Of a stretch of 64,000 nucleotides of DNA, positions 28,301-36,943 are shown piece after piece. Numbering within the stretch: position 1 is the stretch's first letter; every line of letters begins with the position of its first letter. The notes below the pieces were generated by a model, which saw only the letters and a list, made by a program, of their open reading frames with translations, did not search any database and had not been told where the DNA came from. Location: the NCBI GenBank assembly GCA_945897725.1, contig CAMDFR010000005.1:1-64000 (forward strand), written 5' to 3'. The stretch is from Chitinophaga pinensis (lineage in GTDB: Bacteria > Bacteroidota > Bacteroidia > Chitinophagales > CAMDFR01). The position numbers were made by a program, and so were the translations under genes.

Positions 28301-29726
28301 TGACAACGTTACCAGGAAGTGTTCTAGAATTGGTACAGCCTGGCGAGGTTGTAATCAACAAGGTTCCTAAAGGAGCAGTTAATGAAGTGGTGGATATAGA
28401 GCCATAACAAACTACATGTGGTCCAGGTCCAATTGCAGTACTTGGCGTACCACTTGGGAATGTCCAGGTATAGACAGCTGGAGGTATTCCAGAACCTGAT
28501 GCAGGTGTAGAACCAGTGCTATTATAGGTAACGCAAACTGGTCCAATACAGGATTCAAGACAACCTGTGGCAGAAGCCACGGCCACCGGAGGCGGTGTAA
28601 TAGATCCAATGGTTACTGTTCGAGTGGAATCATCTGTGCATCCTCCAAAATCTGTGCGTAAACGAACGCTATAACTACCTGCAGCTGCGGCGCAAAATGT
28701 AAATGGGCTGCCAGTGCCTGTAGCTGGCGATGTAGATCCAGGTGTTACTGTCCAACTGAAAGAAGAACCACCACCAACTGCTGTACAGGTAACACAAATC
28801 ACACCACATCCAGGTGTCGTAGAATAAGTGAAAGAGGTAAGTGGTGCTGGAGTAATCGAGATAACCACAGGTATTCTAATTGTATCCACACAACCAGAAC
28901 TATTTCTGACTAACAAACCAACATCATAAGTGCCGGAAGTTGTATAGGTACGAGTAGTCGTCACACCACTTGGTGCATCGCCTGCCCCTCCATAGATATA
29001 ATCATTATTAGTATCCCATAGCGTAGAGGTAACAGCACCTGATGAGGTACTGGTAAAGGTAACCACCAATGGAGAAGTACAACTAGTGGTGGAAGAAGTA
29101 ATAAAACTTGCGTCCACTCCTGCAACAGCATGAAAGGTATCTACCAAAGTTCCACTTACCGCACAACCACAAGAGTTTCTCATGTAATACGTTAAATTGT
29201 AATTCCCCGCACTCGTGTAGGTAGTTGTAAAAGACGAAGAAGTATAAATGGTATCTCCTTCTGGTTGAATACTCGTACTTGCAAAAGTACCACAACCAGG
29301 AATGGAAGCATTTGTAACAGTAAAAACAGCAGGTAGATCACAAGAATAGGTAGGTGTAATGGTAAAAATAGGCGTAGGATTTGCATATACCTCAATACAA
29401 TTCGGAGGACTCAATTGAAAGGAATCTCTTTGTCCAGCGCTATTTGTCACAACTAACTTCACACAATAAGTACCAGGACTTGAAAACAAATGACTCACAG
29501 AACTAGCAGTGGTTGAAGTACTTGTTAAGGGAGAATCGCCCCAATACCAAATAGCACTGGTGATAGCAGGTGATCCTACACTTGTGTTGGTGAAAGTAAC
29601 TAATGCAGAACCACATCTTGGCGTATAAGAGACGGTAAAACCAGCGGTTATTGATGCATAACTATATGAACTTATAAAAAGTACAAATAGTGTTGACAGT
29701 AATTTATGGTAAAAAGTTTGTTTCAT
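22305..29726 (-). CDS. Giant PKD-repeat T9SS surface protein
   Basis: Starting at the ATG at 29724-29726, where a signal peptide (LLSTLFVLFISSYSYA) begins, the product is 2473 residues; a longer frame to 29777 lacks export features at its start. It consists almost wholly of about 22 PKD-like modules of 85-100 residues, recognisable by WxWxFGD cores (for example WDWDFGDGS, WSWNFGDTT) and Y...G.Y.V.L strands, many with paired cysteines. The C terminus is a gliding motility-associated domain (FTPNSDGKNDAF, then RIFDRWGNLLYE). A cell-surface fibre or adhesin secreted by T9SS is likely, paired with the PorP gene 10 bp downstream. SprB of Flavobacterium johnsoniae is a functional analogue at most. 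Confidence 0.88.
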   Translation of the reverse strand: MKQTFYHKLLSTLFVLFISSYSYASITAGFTVSYTPRCGSALVTFTNTSVGSPAITSAIWYWGDSPLTSTSTTASSVSHLFSSPGTYCVKLVVTNSAGQRDSFQLSPPNCIEVYANPTPIFTITPTYSCDLPAVFTVTNASIPGCGTFASTSIQPEGDTIYTSSSFTTTYTSAGNYNLTYYMRNSCGCAVSGTLVDTFHAVAGVDASFITSSTTSCTSPLVVTFTSTSSGAVTSTLWDTNNDYIYGGAGDAPSGVTTTRTYTTSGTYDVGLLVRNSSGCVDTIRIPVVISITPAPLTSFTYSTTPGCGVICVTCTAVGGGSSFSWTVTPGSTSPATGTGSPFTFCAAAAGSYSVRLRTDFGGCTDDSTRTVTIGSITPPPVAVASATGCLESCIGPVCVTYNSTGSTPASGSGIPPAVYTWTFPSGTPSTAIGPGPHVVCYGSISTTSLTAPLGTLLITTSPGCTNSRTLPGNVVIADYTNSIVRTGLTRGCLPIIDSFLDNTVVNACDSIASRSWTFGLGRTPVFTSTLKKPGITFTDTGCYDVRLITVTGRGCRDTTLYPKMICAGDTPNISVSISPTDMCFEDTGVIITVTGRADSVKINWGDGFNNTLLKDTVIHSYAHIYTDTGFFVPIIRAFLYGCGERLIYGDTVYIHGPIARFTDSTVCPSVLTKSFINQSLGDSTMTAFWDFGVVGSSDDTSHVFNPTFTYPDTGCYTVTLTVHSDLTGCTHQNRLTFCITNVVTDFMLSSRDVCQGTVVSYINTSSSIRTGSSTRWVFMGTSSTVTTPWTGSTYGLTTRNSVANLSCLKYVIMQYIDGFGCSRELIKPNYLNIRVLTAKMGASLKVGCGPLTVCYYDSSTALCDSIVRRRWDFGDSLSVSDTSSALNPCYTFTRTGDYNVTLTIWDSIGCSKTTAPRMVRVINPVADFNIDTLICLGNLVRVTSNASGYKPIYAWTFPGATSSTAANVRNLGNLTYSAPGLYTVTLTVTDSLGCDSVMSKQVRVYEPIANFGTDDTFFNCDGGVIRFYDSSYTNICSWDWDFGDGSVHSFLQNPTHFYLVPGLYSVQLIVRTCDGCTDTITKPSYIFIKGPTGSFSFSPGSMCVGDSVTVTVNSVNTTEYYWLPGRGYSPPVRIVRSPAPPADSTITDIFRFAYYFPTIPARDTGRFEPELYLIDSAGCAVVVSPRIQLTVDSLWLKFGSFPSVVCDTGTVCFYDSSIYLVSRLQPTIYDWDYGDGSAHGTSANVCHKYTSPGTYRVRLYGYNSAAGCGDSIVRIVTIRRRPVANFMRSDSLQCIADIPITFTDFSTGDTTISRWNWQFDRPGASNSSLQNPTFDYVTAGTYSVKLTITDTLGCVDSTFKSILIVSNPIANAGRDTTICYGRSARLVGAGGKTYAWSPATFLSSTIISNPLSTPDSTTTYILTVTDTAGCTSFDTVTIFVSRVYAGFVNDTVCVGDSTHFTNTSVTNIGTLTSWTWNFADPPTSILNNPAHRFTTAGTYNVSLRTINSFGCLDDTIIPTLVLRLPIANFATNAPCVGDSTRFLDLSSSPSGGSIVSWRWNFGDLSTLADTSNSQNPSYYYTAAGTYSVHLNVSNAGCSKDTFISIRVYANPIANFRVDTSCAYACNTFTNFSTAVSSSIRLNSWIFDTSAVIDNTLDTSTLLNPVYCYPIPPYTYPSPSYSHYAYLVVTDTNGCKDDTGMRAIVVALPTASFAGDTLCPGDTMNFISTSSVGLGVITSWSWNFGDTTITSDVSSLRNPTYRYTRSGTYRVQLTVTDRFGCTDDTFVNVIVNPNPIANFITDSACLGDSIYLLDSSSANFGVIASWNWNFTTPPVSTLRNPSYLYTTAGPKLVTLTVTNSAGCSDDTSINAYIFNNPVARFTIDSVCLGDSNHVLSNSLAGSFPITSYTWVFDPLDTARTSAEIRLYATAGAHPVRLFVTDAFGCKDDTSNTNLFTFTLPVADFTFSGGCGFLPVNFNSSISVNGTGGSINAWNWYFDPGIGIIQNPSWSFGDLLSHQVQLVVSDVRGCFDTIVKPVGGNENPVARFILSPDNKVCLGTPFCFIDSSTSTGAPISNWLWEVTGDLIPDYTTPNICHTYALSGNYFITLTITDTIGCIDTARIAVTVNQPPLADFNADTTCMNAPMQFTDRSSPGSGVITSWDWSFYGPSPTGDFVQNPIKVYTDSGGKDVQLIVMDLNGCSDTAFKTVWVDWQTALIAYNDTSVCQGNSVTLHGTGGTYYIWTPSTFLDRTDSAYVVSTPATSIAYTVTTLGPYRVCPPTSQVITIKVLPPMPLDVTATPQRILLGATSQLTAYPAGRIDSILWFPSATLDCYDCIEPVAQPAATTTYTAIIYYSMVNAYCTSEDSVTVFVYNECGKENMYIPNTFTPNSDGKNDAFYPRGYGLMDITIFRIFDRWGNLLYEAKNIKPNDKNTAWYGTDKSGKNVDTGVYVYYMEGYCTNNEKVTLTGNVSLLR

Positions 29727-29821
29727 TGCTTTGTTAATTTCTTGACTATCCTCGATTAATTTGTAAAAATATAACATTTTTTTTGAATTTTGTATGTTGA
29801 ATATTTATGATTCTTACGTAC

Positions 29822-30826
29822 TTAAAATTTAGGGCAATAAAGACCTTTTGTTCGCTTCTGACAACTAACGGGAATAATGTATTGAGCAGACACCTCAAAA
29901 GCCCCTCTTCCACTGCTAGCCGCTTTTAGTTCTGATAAATTAAAGTCATAGGTAACTCCTATTAAAACATTTTTTATATCAGCACGAACACCAAGAATAA
30001 ATGCATCAGCGACAGGTTTTGCAAATCTACCCCAGGCTCCAATTGCGATTGCTGTCTCGCTATAATAATCTTCACCGATAATATATTGGAGATAAGTTCC
30101 AGCAACACCTTGCATTGCCTGCCCTTGCTTTTGAAACAAAGCTGATGGTATGATGTTCCACTTATTTCCCAGCTCAACCAAAGCTCCTGCGCTTAATGAA
30201 TACTTCATAGCTAGACGAGATTTCTTATCACCTAAAAACGAATTGACTGGCTTGTTGAGATGATTCGCAGAAAATCCAACATACATGTTGAGTCTATCCG
30301 CTAATTGTGCATGCCACATTAATCCAGCAGCAAAATCGAAAATGAATATAGACTTGGAAATCTGATTGCTTTCTGGAATATTATCCGGGTAAATCGCCTT
30401 CGATAAATCTATACCTCTTTGGTAAAAATTACCTTGAAAGCCCACTGAGAGAGAATGTTTGACACGAGTGCCGAAGCCCTTTGAATACGCAAGAGAAAGT
30501 CCTAATTGCGTGGTTCTTAAAGATAAATCTCCAGCTTTGTCCCCAGCAAATACGAACCCAATTGCAAAGTAATCACGCTTCCATTTACATTTCATAAAAT
30601 TCATGTCAAATGACCCAGCATAAGTTTCATATTTGGATTTCACTGAGCCCCATTGATTCCTATAATTTACACCCAATCTGTATTTTCCGAGCATGAAGCC
30701 AGTCATTGCTGGATTCAATATCAAAGGCGCGCTATGAAACTGCGAAAGATGAAAATCCTGAGCCATAACGGTTGTTGCAAATAGCAGCTGGAGTATAATG
30801 ATTCCTATAAAATTTCCTTTTTTCAT
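29822..30826 (-). CDS. PorP/SprF family T9SS outer-membrane protein (first copy)
   Basis: The 334-residue product has a signal peptide ending TTVMAQ and the family opening DFHLSQFHSAPLILNPAMTG. The remainder has the strand pattern of an outer-membrane barrel, with a conserved QKQGQAMQ segment and a Cys-containing C terminus. It lies between the 587-aa adhesin gene (151 bp upstream) and the PKD giant (95 bp downstream of it) on one strand. By analogy with SprF it should serve secretion of an adjacent protein; which one cannot be read from sequence, though order suggests the upstream 587-aa protein. Confidence 0.9.
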   Translation of the reverse strand: MKKGNFIGIIILQLLFATTVMAQDFHLSQFHSAPLILNPAMTGFMLGKYRLGVNYRNQWGSVKSKYETYAGSFDMNFMKCKWKRDYFAIGFVFAGDKAGDLSLRTTQLGLSLAYSKGFGTRVKHSLSVGFQGNFYQRGIDLSKAIYPDNIPESNQISKSIFIFDFAAGLMWHAQLADRLNMYVGFSANHLNKPVNSFLGDKKSRLAMKYSLSAGALVELGNKWNIIPSALFQKQGQAMQGVAGTYLQYIIGEDYYSETAIAIGAWGRFAKPVADAFILGVRADIKNVLIGVTYDFNLSELKAASSGRGAFEVSAQYIIPVSCQKRTKGLYCPKF

Positions 30827-30977
30827 GACTTTTACTAAAAACTTTTATTCACGATACAAACATCTAGTCGTTGCCCATTCGTTTATAACTCAAAAATTAC
30901 AATGTATTGTATCTTCCTTAATATCTAATTTACGTATTTTATTACAAGAACTATTTTAAAACTATAAATATCGTTCA

Positions 30978-32741
30978 TTATCTCAATAAAGTAATATTAC
31001 CTTCTTTCAAAATTCTTTTCTGATCTGTTAATGATTCAATATAAATAAAGTAACTATAGACCCCTACCTCTGCCTCTTTTCTTGTATTTTGGTTAAAGCC
31101 ATCCCAAAAACGGTCTTTAGAAAAGGAGTCGAAAATCTTATTACCCCATCTATCAAATATATGCATTTCAATACTTTTAACGGATTCACTCAAAGAAAGT
31201 TTTAAGATATCATTCACCCCATCACCATTCGGGGTAAAAATATTGGGTACAATATATTTTAACTCGACCGAATCTACCTTTACGATCGCTGAATCTCGAA
31301 GATAACAACCGTTTTTATACCGAACATAAGCGGTATAATTAGTCGTGAGCATTGGTGAAGCCAAAGCATTTAGGTAAACAGAAACAATGCCATCACTTGG
31401 AAGCCAATAGATAGAATCATAATCTGGAACAGTAATCGCAGTTAGATTAGCATATTGTCCTTGAATAATTGAAGTATCTCCTACCACCTCAAGATCTGGC
31501 AAATAATAATTCTCCAGAGAAATATTTATCACCGTATCGCACATTGCTGCATTGCTAATGGTAACACTATAAAAGCCCGCTGGCAAATCCTTTACATAAT
31601 TGGTATCTAGACTTGAATCAAAGTTCCAAAGATAATGAAATGGTCCATCTCTCGAAACCACCTTCACTCTGATCTTCCCATTAGATTCTCCCAAACAGGA
31701 GGAATCAAGTTGAATGAGTCTAGCACTTGGACCACCGACACTTCTAATTTTAAAACTAATTGAATCGCTGCAAGCTTTAGCATCCAATACATAAACCGTG
31801 TAGGAACCTGCAGCTAAGGAATTGATAGGATTAGTAGTGCTTCCATCGCTCCAACTGAAGGCAAAAGGAGCTGTCCCACCTGTGGCGAGTGCAATGGCTG
31901 AGCCCACACCGCGCAAACAGGTATCACTTTTCGAGGTAATATCAACTTTCAAAGAATCTGTTGGACCTGTTACTACAAAATTGAAGGTTCGAAGGCTAGG
32001 ACAAAGTGCATCATGAATTTGAACAGCGTATGTGCCTTGTGTGAGCCCAAGTAAAAAAGAATCAGTGGATAGGAATCCAACCCAACTATAGGTATAAGGC
32101 CTTTGTCCTCCATCTAAGCTCAGAAAAATAGAACCTGTTCTATCATTAAAACAATTTACTCCCACCATCATGGTATCTGTAATTTTAAAATAATTACCAG
32201 AATCCACAAGCGTCACGGTCACCGAATCCGAGATACAACCTGATAAATTATCAACCACTACTACGCGATACCTTCCTGTTGGAAGTCCTGTGCCGGTAGG
32301 ATAATTGACCCCACTCTTAAGAATTTGAAAAGTATATGCGCCTGTACCTCCCGTACCGCCAACATTAATCACTCCATTATCAGCACCGCATGTTGGGTTG
32401 CTCTTGCTGACTACTATGGCCAGAACGTTCAAAGTGTCAATCGTTGCCGTATCTCTAACTACATAATTAACAGCACCACCGATAGAATCGTATCTAGAAA
32501 CAACAACGACGAATGTTCCGATTGGTAAATGATCTGCCGAATCTAAAATAGACCCTGTAGACCATGCGTAGGTATAGATGCCAGGTACAGAAGGAATAAC
32601 CTTTGCCACACCATTATCCGTATTGCAATAGGTATTCTTTGTTATGATGCTCGTTGTAAAAGCTTGTGCAGTCGCGAAAAAAGGTGACAAAAACAAGAGA
32701 ACCACGAGAAAAGAACCTTGAATAAGTAGAGATTTTTTCAT
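30978..32741 (-). CDS. SprB-repeat-type T9SS surface protein
   Basis: The 587-residue product has a signal peptide (FLSPFFATAQA) and four to five SprB-like modules of about 80 residues. A clear example has FSWSDGSTTNPINSLAAGSY, then YVLDAKACSDS. The C-terminal domain has IFTPNGDGVNDIL and IFDRWGNKIFDS, the gliding motility-associated T9SS signal. SprB repeats are named from the mobile gliding adhesin SprB. It is the first gene of the locus, and its own promoter should lie in the gap to the divergent NlpC/P60 gene. A surface adhesin is likely; whether the organism glides is unknown. Confidence 0.85.
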   Translation of the reverse strand: MKKSLLIQGSFLVVLLFLSPFFATAQAFTTSIITKNTYCNTDNGVAKVIPSVPGIYTYAWSTGSILDSADHLPIGTFVVVVSRYDSIGGAVNYVVRDTATIDTLNVLAIVVSKSNPTCGADNGVINVGGTGGTGAYTFQILKSGVNYPTGTGLPTGRYRVVVVDNLSGCISDSVTVTLVDSGNYFKITDTMMVGVNCFNDRTGSIFLSLDGGQRPYTYSWVGFLSTDSFLLGLTQGTYAVQIHDALCPSLRTFNFVVTGPTDSLKVDITSKSDTCLRGVGSAIALATGGTAPFAFSWSDGSTTNPINSLAAGSYTVYVLDAKACSDSISFKIRSVGGPSARLIQLDSSCLGESNGKIRVKVVSRDGPFHYLWNFDSSLDTNYVKDLPAGFYSVTISNAAMCDTVINISLENYYLPDLEVVGDTSIIQGQYANLTAITVPDYDSIYWLPSDGIVSVYLNALASPMLTTNYTAYVRYKNGCYLRDSAIVKVDSVELKYIVPNIFTPNGDGVNDILKLSLSESVKSIEMHIFDRWGNKIFDSFSKDRFWDGFNQNTRKEAEVGVYSYFIYIESLTDQKRILKEGNITLLR

Positions 32742-32852
32742 TAATAATTTAACGTTCCTAGAAGGAATAATATTGTATTTTAGAGCTCGAAATTAGTTGT
32801 TTTCAAGCTATTCAAAGATTTTAATATCAACAATTTTTACAGGTAGAAAAGT

Positions 32853-33629
32853 ATGGAATTAGTGATTTGTAATTTGAGCGTTATACCCGTTCGCAAAGAA
32901 GCTTCCGATAAGAGTGAAATGATCACTCAGCTGTTGTTTGGAGAAGTAGCTGAAGTTTTAAAAAAAGATAAACAATGGCAATTTATTCGTTGCCTTCACG
33001 ATGACTATACAGGCTGGATAGATGAAAAGCAAATATTGGTGATCAGTCAGAAATTCTATCAAAAATATGAAGAAGATCATCATTCCGTTTCGCTGGAACT
33101 TACACATGCTGTGATGAAAGACGATCGAGGCTTTCCTATTTTAATGGGCAGTACTTTACCTTGTTATGACGGCCTCACGCTAAAAATAGAAAAAGATAAT
33201 TATATTTTCAATGGATTCGCTTCAGATACTCGTGAAATTCGTGATAGAGAAAGTATGGTGGAAAAAATTTGTTTTAAATACTTAAACAGTCCATATCTGT
33301 GGGGCGGTAGATCACCTTTCGGAATCGACTGTTCAGGATTTACTCAAATGGTGTATAAGGCCATTGGAATTCCCATAAAAAGGGATGCCTACCAACAGAT
33401 TGACCATGGTACCAATATTGATTTCGTAGAAACTTCAAAGCCTGGTGATTTGGCATTTTTCGTGAATAAAGAAGGAAAGGTCATACATGTTGGTATTGTT
33501 ATCAAAAACCAACAAATCATACACGCTTCTGGTTTGGTTAGAATAGATAAGCTAGATAATAATGGTATTTTTAATACACAGACAAAAAAATACACACATC
33601 AGTTAAAGCTCATCAAAAGGTTATTCTAA
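32853..33629 (+). CDS. NlpC/P60 family cysteine peptidase with SH3 domain
   Basis: The 258-residue product starts with a bacterial SH3 domain (about 1-65, PVRKEASDKSEM and GWIDEKQ), followed by a second SH3-like segment. The NlpC/P60 domain covers about 125-258. The catalytic triad is visible: Cys160 in GIDCSGFTQ, His212 in HVGIV and His224 in IIHASG. Such enzymes cut gamma-D-Glu to diamino-acid bonds in peptidoglycan stem peptides. No signal peptide is seen, so a role in recycling in the cytoplasm, as for YkfC-like enzymes, is as likely as wall turnover. It converges with porQ, 33 bp apart. Confidence 0.88.
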   Translation: MELVICNLSVIPVRKEASDKSEMITQLLFGEVAEVLKKDKQWQFIRCLHDDYTGWIDEKQILVISQKFYQKYEEDHHSVSLELTHAVMKDDRGFPILMGSTLPCYDGLTLKIEKDNYIFNGFASDTREIRDRESMVEKICFKYLNSPYLWGGRSPFGIDCSGFTQMVYKAIGIPIKRDAYQQIDHGTNIDFVETSKPGDLAFFVNKEGKVIHVGIVIKNQQIIHASGLVRIDKLDNNGIFNTQTKKYTHQLKLIKRLF

Positions 33630-33662
33630 AAGAGCTTCAATCCTCTCCAACACATAGAATCC

Positions 33663-34721
33663 TTAGGAAGTTACTTTCTTCTTTTTCATCAATGCACCAA
33701 AGTCAATATTCAAGGTAAAATGATGCGCTGAGAAGCCTTTAGCAAAAACTTGAACACCATAACTGAAATCAAATTGTTTGATATTCAATCCTAATCCAAA
33801 AGAAAAGCCTGCTAAACTTTTTTTGTTTTGGAAGGCATGTTCTCCTCTATGCATCGGATTAAAAGCAAAATTGAATCGAAGTACCTTGGCTATCGTTACT
33901 TCTGTACCAATAATAAAATGTCTTGCAATCTTATCAAAAGTGTGTTTCTTCACTTTTTGAACTTGTGTTGTATCAGCAAACAAAGTGGATGTTTCTATAT
34001 TGTTTGGATCATCATAACGGATATTCCATCTGAAGAGATTATGCGCAATCAAACTAAATCTAAAAGGTAAAAATTTAGGTTTATAAGAAATTCCCAATTG
34101 TATATCAAAAGGTAACGACTCTCTTGCGCCTCCTTTTACATAAGGTTTAAACTGAACACCGATATCTCTTACCAATAAAGTAGCGCAAAACTTATGTGTG
34201 GTATCTAGATAAGATGCAGCCAAATCTATAGCCATTCCACCACTTTGATTCGTGATTAAATCTGAAGCCATAAACTTAAGATTTGCGCCAATAGAGTAAT
34301 GATTAGAAATCTGTCTTCCAGCACCAATTTGTATGCCCCATTCGGTGGGAATCACAGTTGCGCCAATATTTCCAGCTTCATCGGTTTTTTTTATCTTCCC
34401 GTAACTCATGTATTGCACAGAAGCACTAAAAGTGGCAACTTTAGGAAAGGATTTGGCATAGGCAAAATGACCATAATTCGTTTTTCCATAAAAAGCAATG
34501 GTACCAGCAGTAAACATCCTGTCCACCAATGGTGTTAGACCAGCAGGGTTTTGCAAAGCAAGACTCAAGTCTTTATCAATAGTAGAAATATAAGAACCAC
34601 CCATGGCCGTCATTCGACCAGATTGTGGCAGAGCGATAAACTCAAAAGTATTCTCCCCTCCTATCTGAGCTATGCCGCATAAAGACAAAAAAAGAAATAA
34701 TAAAGTAAAAACTTTTTTCAT
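33663..34721 (-). CDS. porQ: Type IX secretion system protein PorQ
   Basis: The 352-residue product has a signal peptide (LFLFLSLCGIAQ) and the PorQ/PorV-like opening GGENTFEFIALPQSGRM, then AMGGSYIS and LALQNPAGL, followed by barrel strands. PorQ is an outer-membrane T9SS component needed for cargo processing; the similar PorV is distinguished by a different opening and length. It lies beside, but on a separate transcript from, a T9SS cargo peptidase (divergent) and near the adhesin/PorP locus, so this region concentrates T9SS functions. Confidence 0.85.
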   Translation of the reverse strand: MKKVFTLLFLFLSLCGIAQIGGENTFEFIALPQSGRMTAMGGSYISTIDKDLSLALQNPAGLTPLVDRMFTAGTIAFYGKTNYGHFAYAKSFPKVATFSASVQYMSYGKIKKTDEAGNIGATVIPTEWGIQIGAGRQISNHYSIGANLKFMASDLITNQSGGMAIDLAASYLDTTHKFCATLLVRDIGVQFKPYVKGGARESLPFDIQLGISYKPKFLPFRFSLIAHNLFRWNIRYDDPNNIETSTLFADTTQVQKVKKHTFDKIARHFIIGTEVTIAKVLRFNFAFNPMHRGEHAFQNKKSLAGFSFGLGLNIKQFDFSYGVQVFAKGFSAHHFTLNIDFGALMKKKKVTS

Positions 34722-34863
34722 AGAATATTGACAGTATAACGCATTTTATCTATTCTTATTGCAGACATTTTTGGTGACAACGAATCCTTAAAAAAATAAA
34801 TAGCCTTGCTCTATCAAGGATAAAAATAGAGATTTATACTCATTAAAAAAAGAATATCTTTAT

Positions 34864-36834
34864 ATGACATTTGCAAACTCCATGAATATAAAACTTCTTT
34901 TCTTCTCCATCCTTTTCAGTCTATATGGCCTAGAAGTTTCCTCGCAAGAGCCTATGATGCTTGACAAAATCGCAAAAGACGAATCAGAATCTTTTAAAAA
35001 TGAGCAAGGACATCTTTTTTCAAATGCCCATACTCAAAATTATAATATTCTTTATCATCAATTAATTTTTGACATCAATCCTTCTATCCTTGGCATCAAA
35101 GGCATGGTTAAAAGTTATGTGCAAGCTCGTGAAAATGCTATCACTCAAATCGATTTTGATTGTTCTCATATTTTAGAAATCGATAGCATCAAAGACAATC
35201 AACAGTCATTAACTTATGTGCTCGACATCAATGATGTACTCACCATACATTTATCCAAAACGCTTGCTATTGAAGACCTAGACACTATTTCCATTTTTTA
35301 TCATGGTATACCAAGCAGTACAGGTTTTGGTTCCTTTCAACAAACATTTCATGATGCTATGCCTTCCATTTGGACACTCTCAGAACCTTTTGGAGCAAAG
35401 GATTGGTGGCCTTGTAAACAACAACTAGAAGATAAAATTGACTCCTTAGATATCATCATCAACATGCCTAAAGGCAACTTAGCGGGTAGCAATGGAAAGC
35501 TTGTAAGTATTGATTCTACCAGCAGCACCACTACTTGTCATTATCATAGCAATTATCCGACAGCAACTTATTTAGTTGGTGTTGCTGTAACCAATTATGC
35601 CATGTTTACCGACACCATCAAGTTCGCTCACGATACCGTTCCTATCATCAATTTGGTTTATCCAGAAGTACTAGAAGCAGAAAAGTTATTGAATGTAGAA
35701 TTCAGCAATAACATGCATTTGTTTGACAGTTTATTGATTACCTATCCATTTGCAAAAGAGAAATATGGGCATGCACAATTCGGTTGGGGTGGTGGCATGG
35801 AACATCAAACGATGAGTTTTGTTTCACATCTTGATTTTGAGTTGGGTGCACATGAGTTGGCACATCAATGGTTTGGAGATAGAATCACTTGTTCCAACTG
35901 GCGAGATATTTGGTTGAACGAAGGCTTCGCAACATATATGACTGGTGTTTCTTATGAGCATACTTATGAAGGCAAATGGTGGATGACATGGAAGGGAAAT
36001 TTGATGCGCAATATCACTAGATTACCAGGTGGCTCTGTGTATATTTATGAAGATAGCACATCTGTAGAACGTATATTTGACGGTAGATTGAGTTATGCAA
36101 AAGGAGCCATGTTCTTACATATGCTAAGATGGAAATTTGGCGATGTGTTGTTTTTTCAAGCACTCAAAAATTATTTGAATGATACCAGCTTAGCTTATCA
36201 ATTTGCTGAAACTGCCAACTTAAAAAATCAATTCGAAACAACGACCAACACGAATCTTGACGAGTTTTTTGATGATTGGTTTTATCATGAAGGCTTCCCA
36301 ACGTATCATATTACATGGAAGCAAAATTCAACGAATATGGTCAATATTGTGGTGCGTCAAACACAATCTCATCCATCTGTTTCTTTCTTTGAAATGCCGA
36401 TTCCTATTTACTTTAAGAATAGTTTTATGGATAGCACCATAGTCTTAAATAATACCAGCAATAATCAAGAATTTAATATCCAACTTCCCTTTCATATCGA
36501 CAGTTCGAAGTTCGATCCAAAATTATGGATCGTGTCTGCAAACAATACTATTATCAATTTGGATGAAGCCTTGCAAGCTGATAACTTAGTAGTTAGAAGC
36601 GCTCCAAACCCTTTAGATAAAGAACTTTCAGTAGAGATCATTACCGAGCATGATGGTCAGGCAAGGATACTTTTTACTGATGAAAGTGGTAGAATTGCCA
36701 TTGATCAACAGCAAGAACTATTTTATGGCTACAATCAATACAAATATGATATATCAAAGCTTTCGAGCGGTTACTATATCTTATACGTCAAGGCAAATAA
36801 CGATACCTATCGTAGAAATTTTGTAAAGCCTTAA
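34864..36834 (+). CDS. M1 family metallopeptidase with T9SS sorting domain (A)
   Basis: The 656-residue protein has a signal peptide (the start at 34864 or the ATG six codons later would both work). The M1 zinc site is HELAH at 330-334 with the third ligand Glu353 in WLNEGFA. The exopeptidase motif GGMEHQT is also present. The last 80 residues form a T9SS type A sorting domain (APNPLDKELSVEI to KP). It is likely a secreted or surface-bound aminopeptidase taking peptides from outside the cell. It is a paralogue of the gene at 49970 and is divergent from porQ. Confidence 0.92.
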   Translation: MTFANSMNIKLLFFSILFSLYGLEVSSQEPMMLDKIAKDESESFKNEQGHLFSNAHTQNYNILYHQLIFDINPSILGIKGMVKSYVQARENAITQIDFDCSHILEIDSIKDNQQSLTYVLDINDVLTIHLSKTLAIEDLDTISIFYHGIPSSTGFGSFQQTFHDAMPSIWTLSEPFGAKDWWPCKQQLEDKIDSLDIIINMPKGNLAGSNGKLVSIDSTSSTTTCHYHSNYPTATYLVGVAVTNYAMFTDTIKFAHDTVPIINLVYPEVLEAEKLLNVEFSNNMHLFDSLLITYPFAKEKYGHAQFGWGGGMEHQTMSFVSHLDFELGAHELAHQWFGDRITCSNWRDIWLNEGFATYMTGVSYEHTYEGKWWMTWKGNLMRNITRLPGGSVYIYEDSTSVERIFDGRLSYAKGAMFLHMLRWKFGDVLFFQALKNYLNDTSLAYQFAETANLKNQFETTTNTNLDEFFDDWFYHEGFPTYHITWKQNSTNMVNIVVRQTQSHPSVSFFEMPIPIYFKNSFMDSTIVLNNTSNNQEFNIQLPFHIDSSKFDPKLWIVSANNTIINLDEALQADNLVVRSAPNPLDKELSVEIITEHDGQARILFTDESGRIAIDQQQELFYGYNQYKYDISKLSSGYYILYVKANNDTYRRNFVKP

Positions 36835-36873
36835 TTGTAGTTAAGGATTCATTTGTCGATTTTTTAGAGGCAA

Positions 36874-36908
36874 AGAAAAAAAGATACCGCTTCAATCGGG
36901 GCTAGCGC
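36874..36908 (-). repeat. Short dispersed repeat R, copy 2
   Basis: On the minus strand it reads GCGCTAGCCCCGATTGAAGC then GGTATCTTTTTT, the closest of the three copies to the apparent consensus. It lies in the gap between the convergent peptidase and pth genes. Confidence 0.7.
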
Positions 36909-36943
36909 TAAATTAATTTTGTTAAAAAAATAAGAATGAGATA

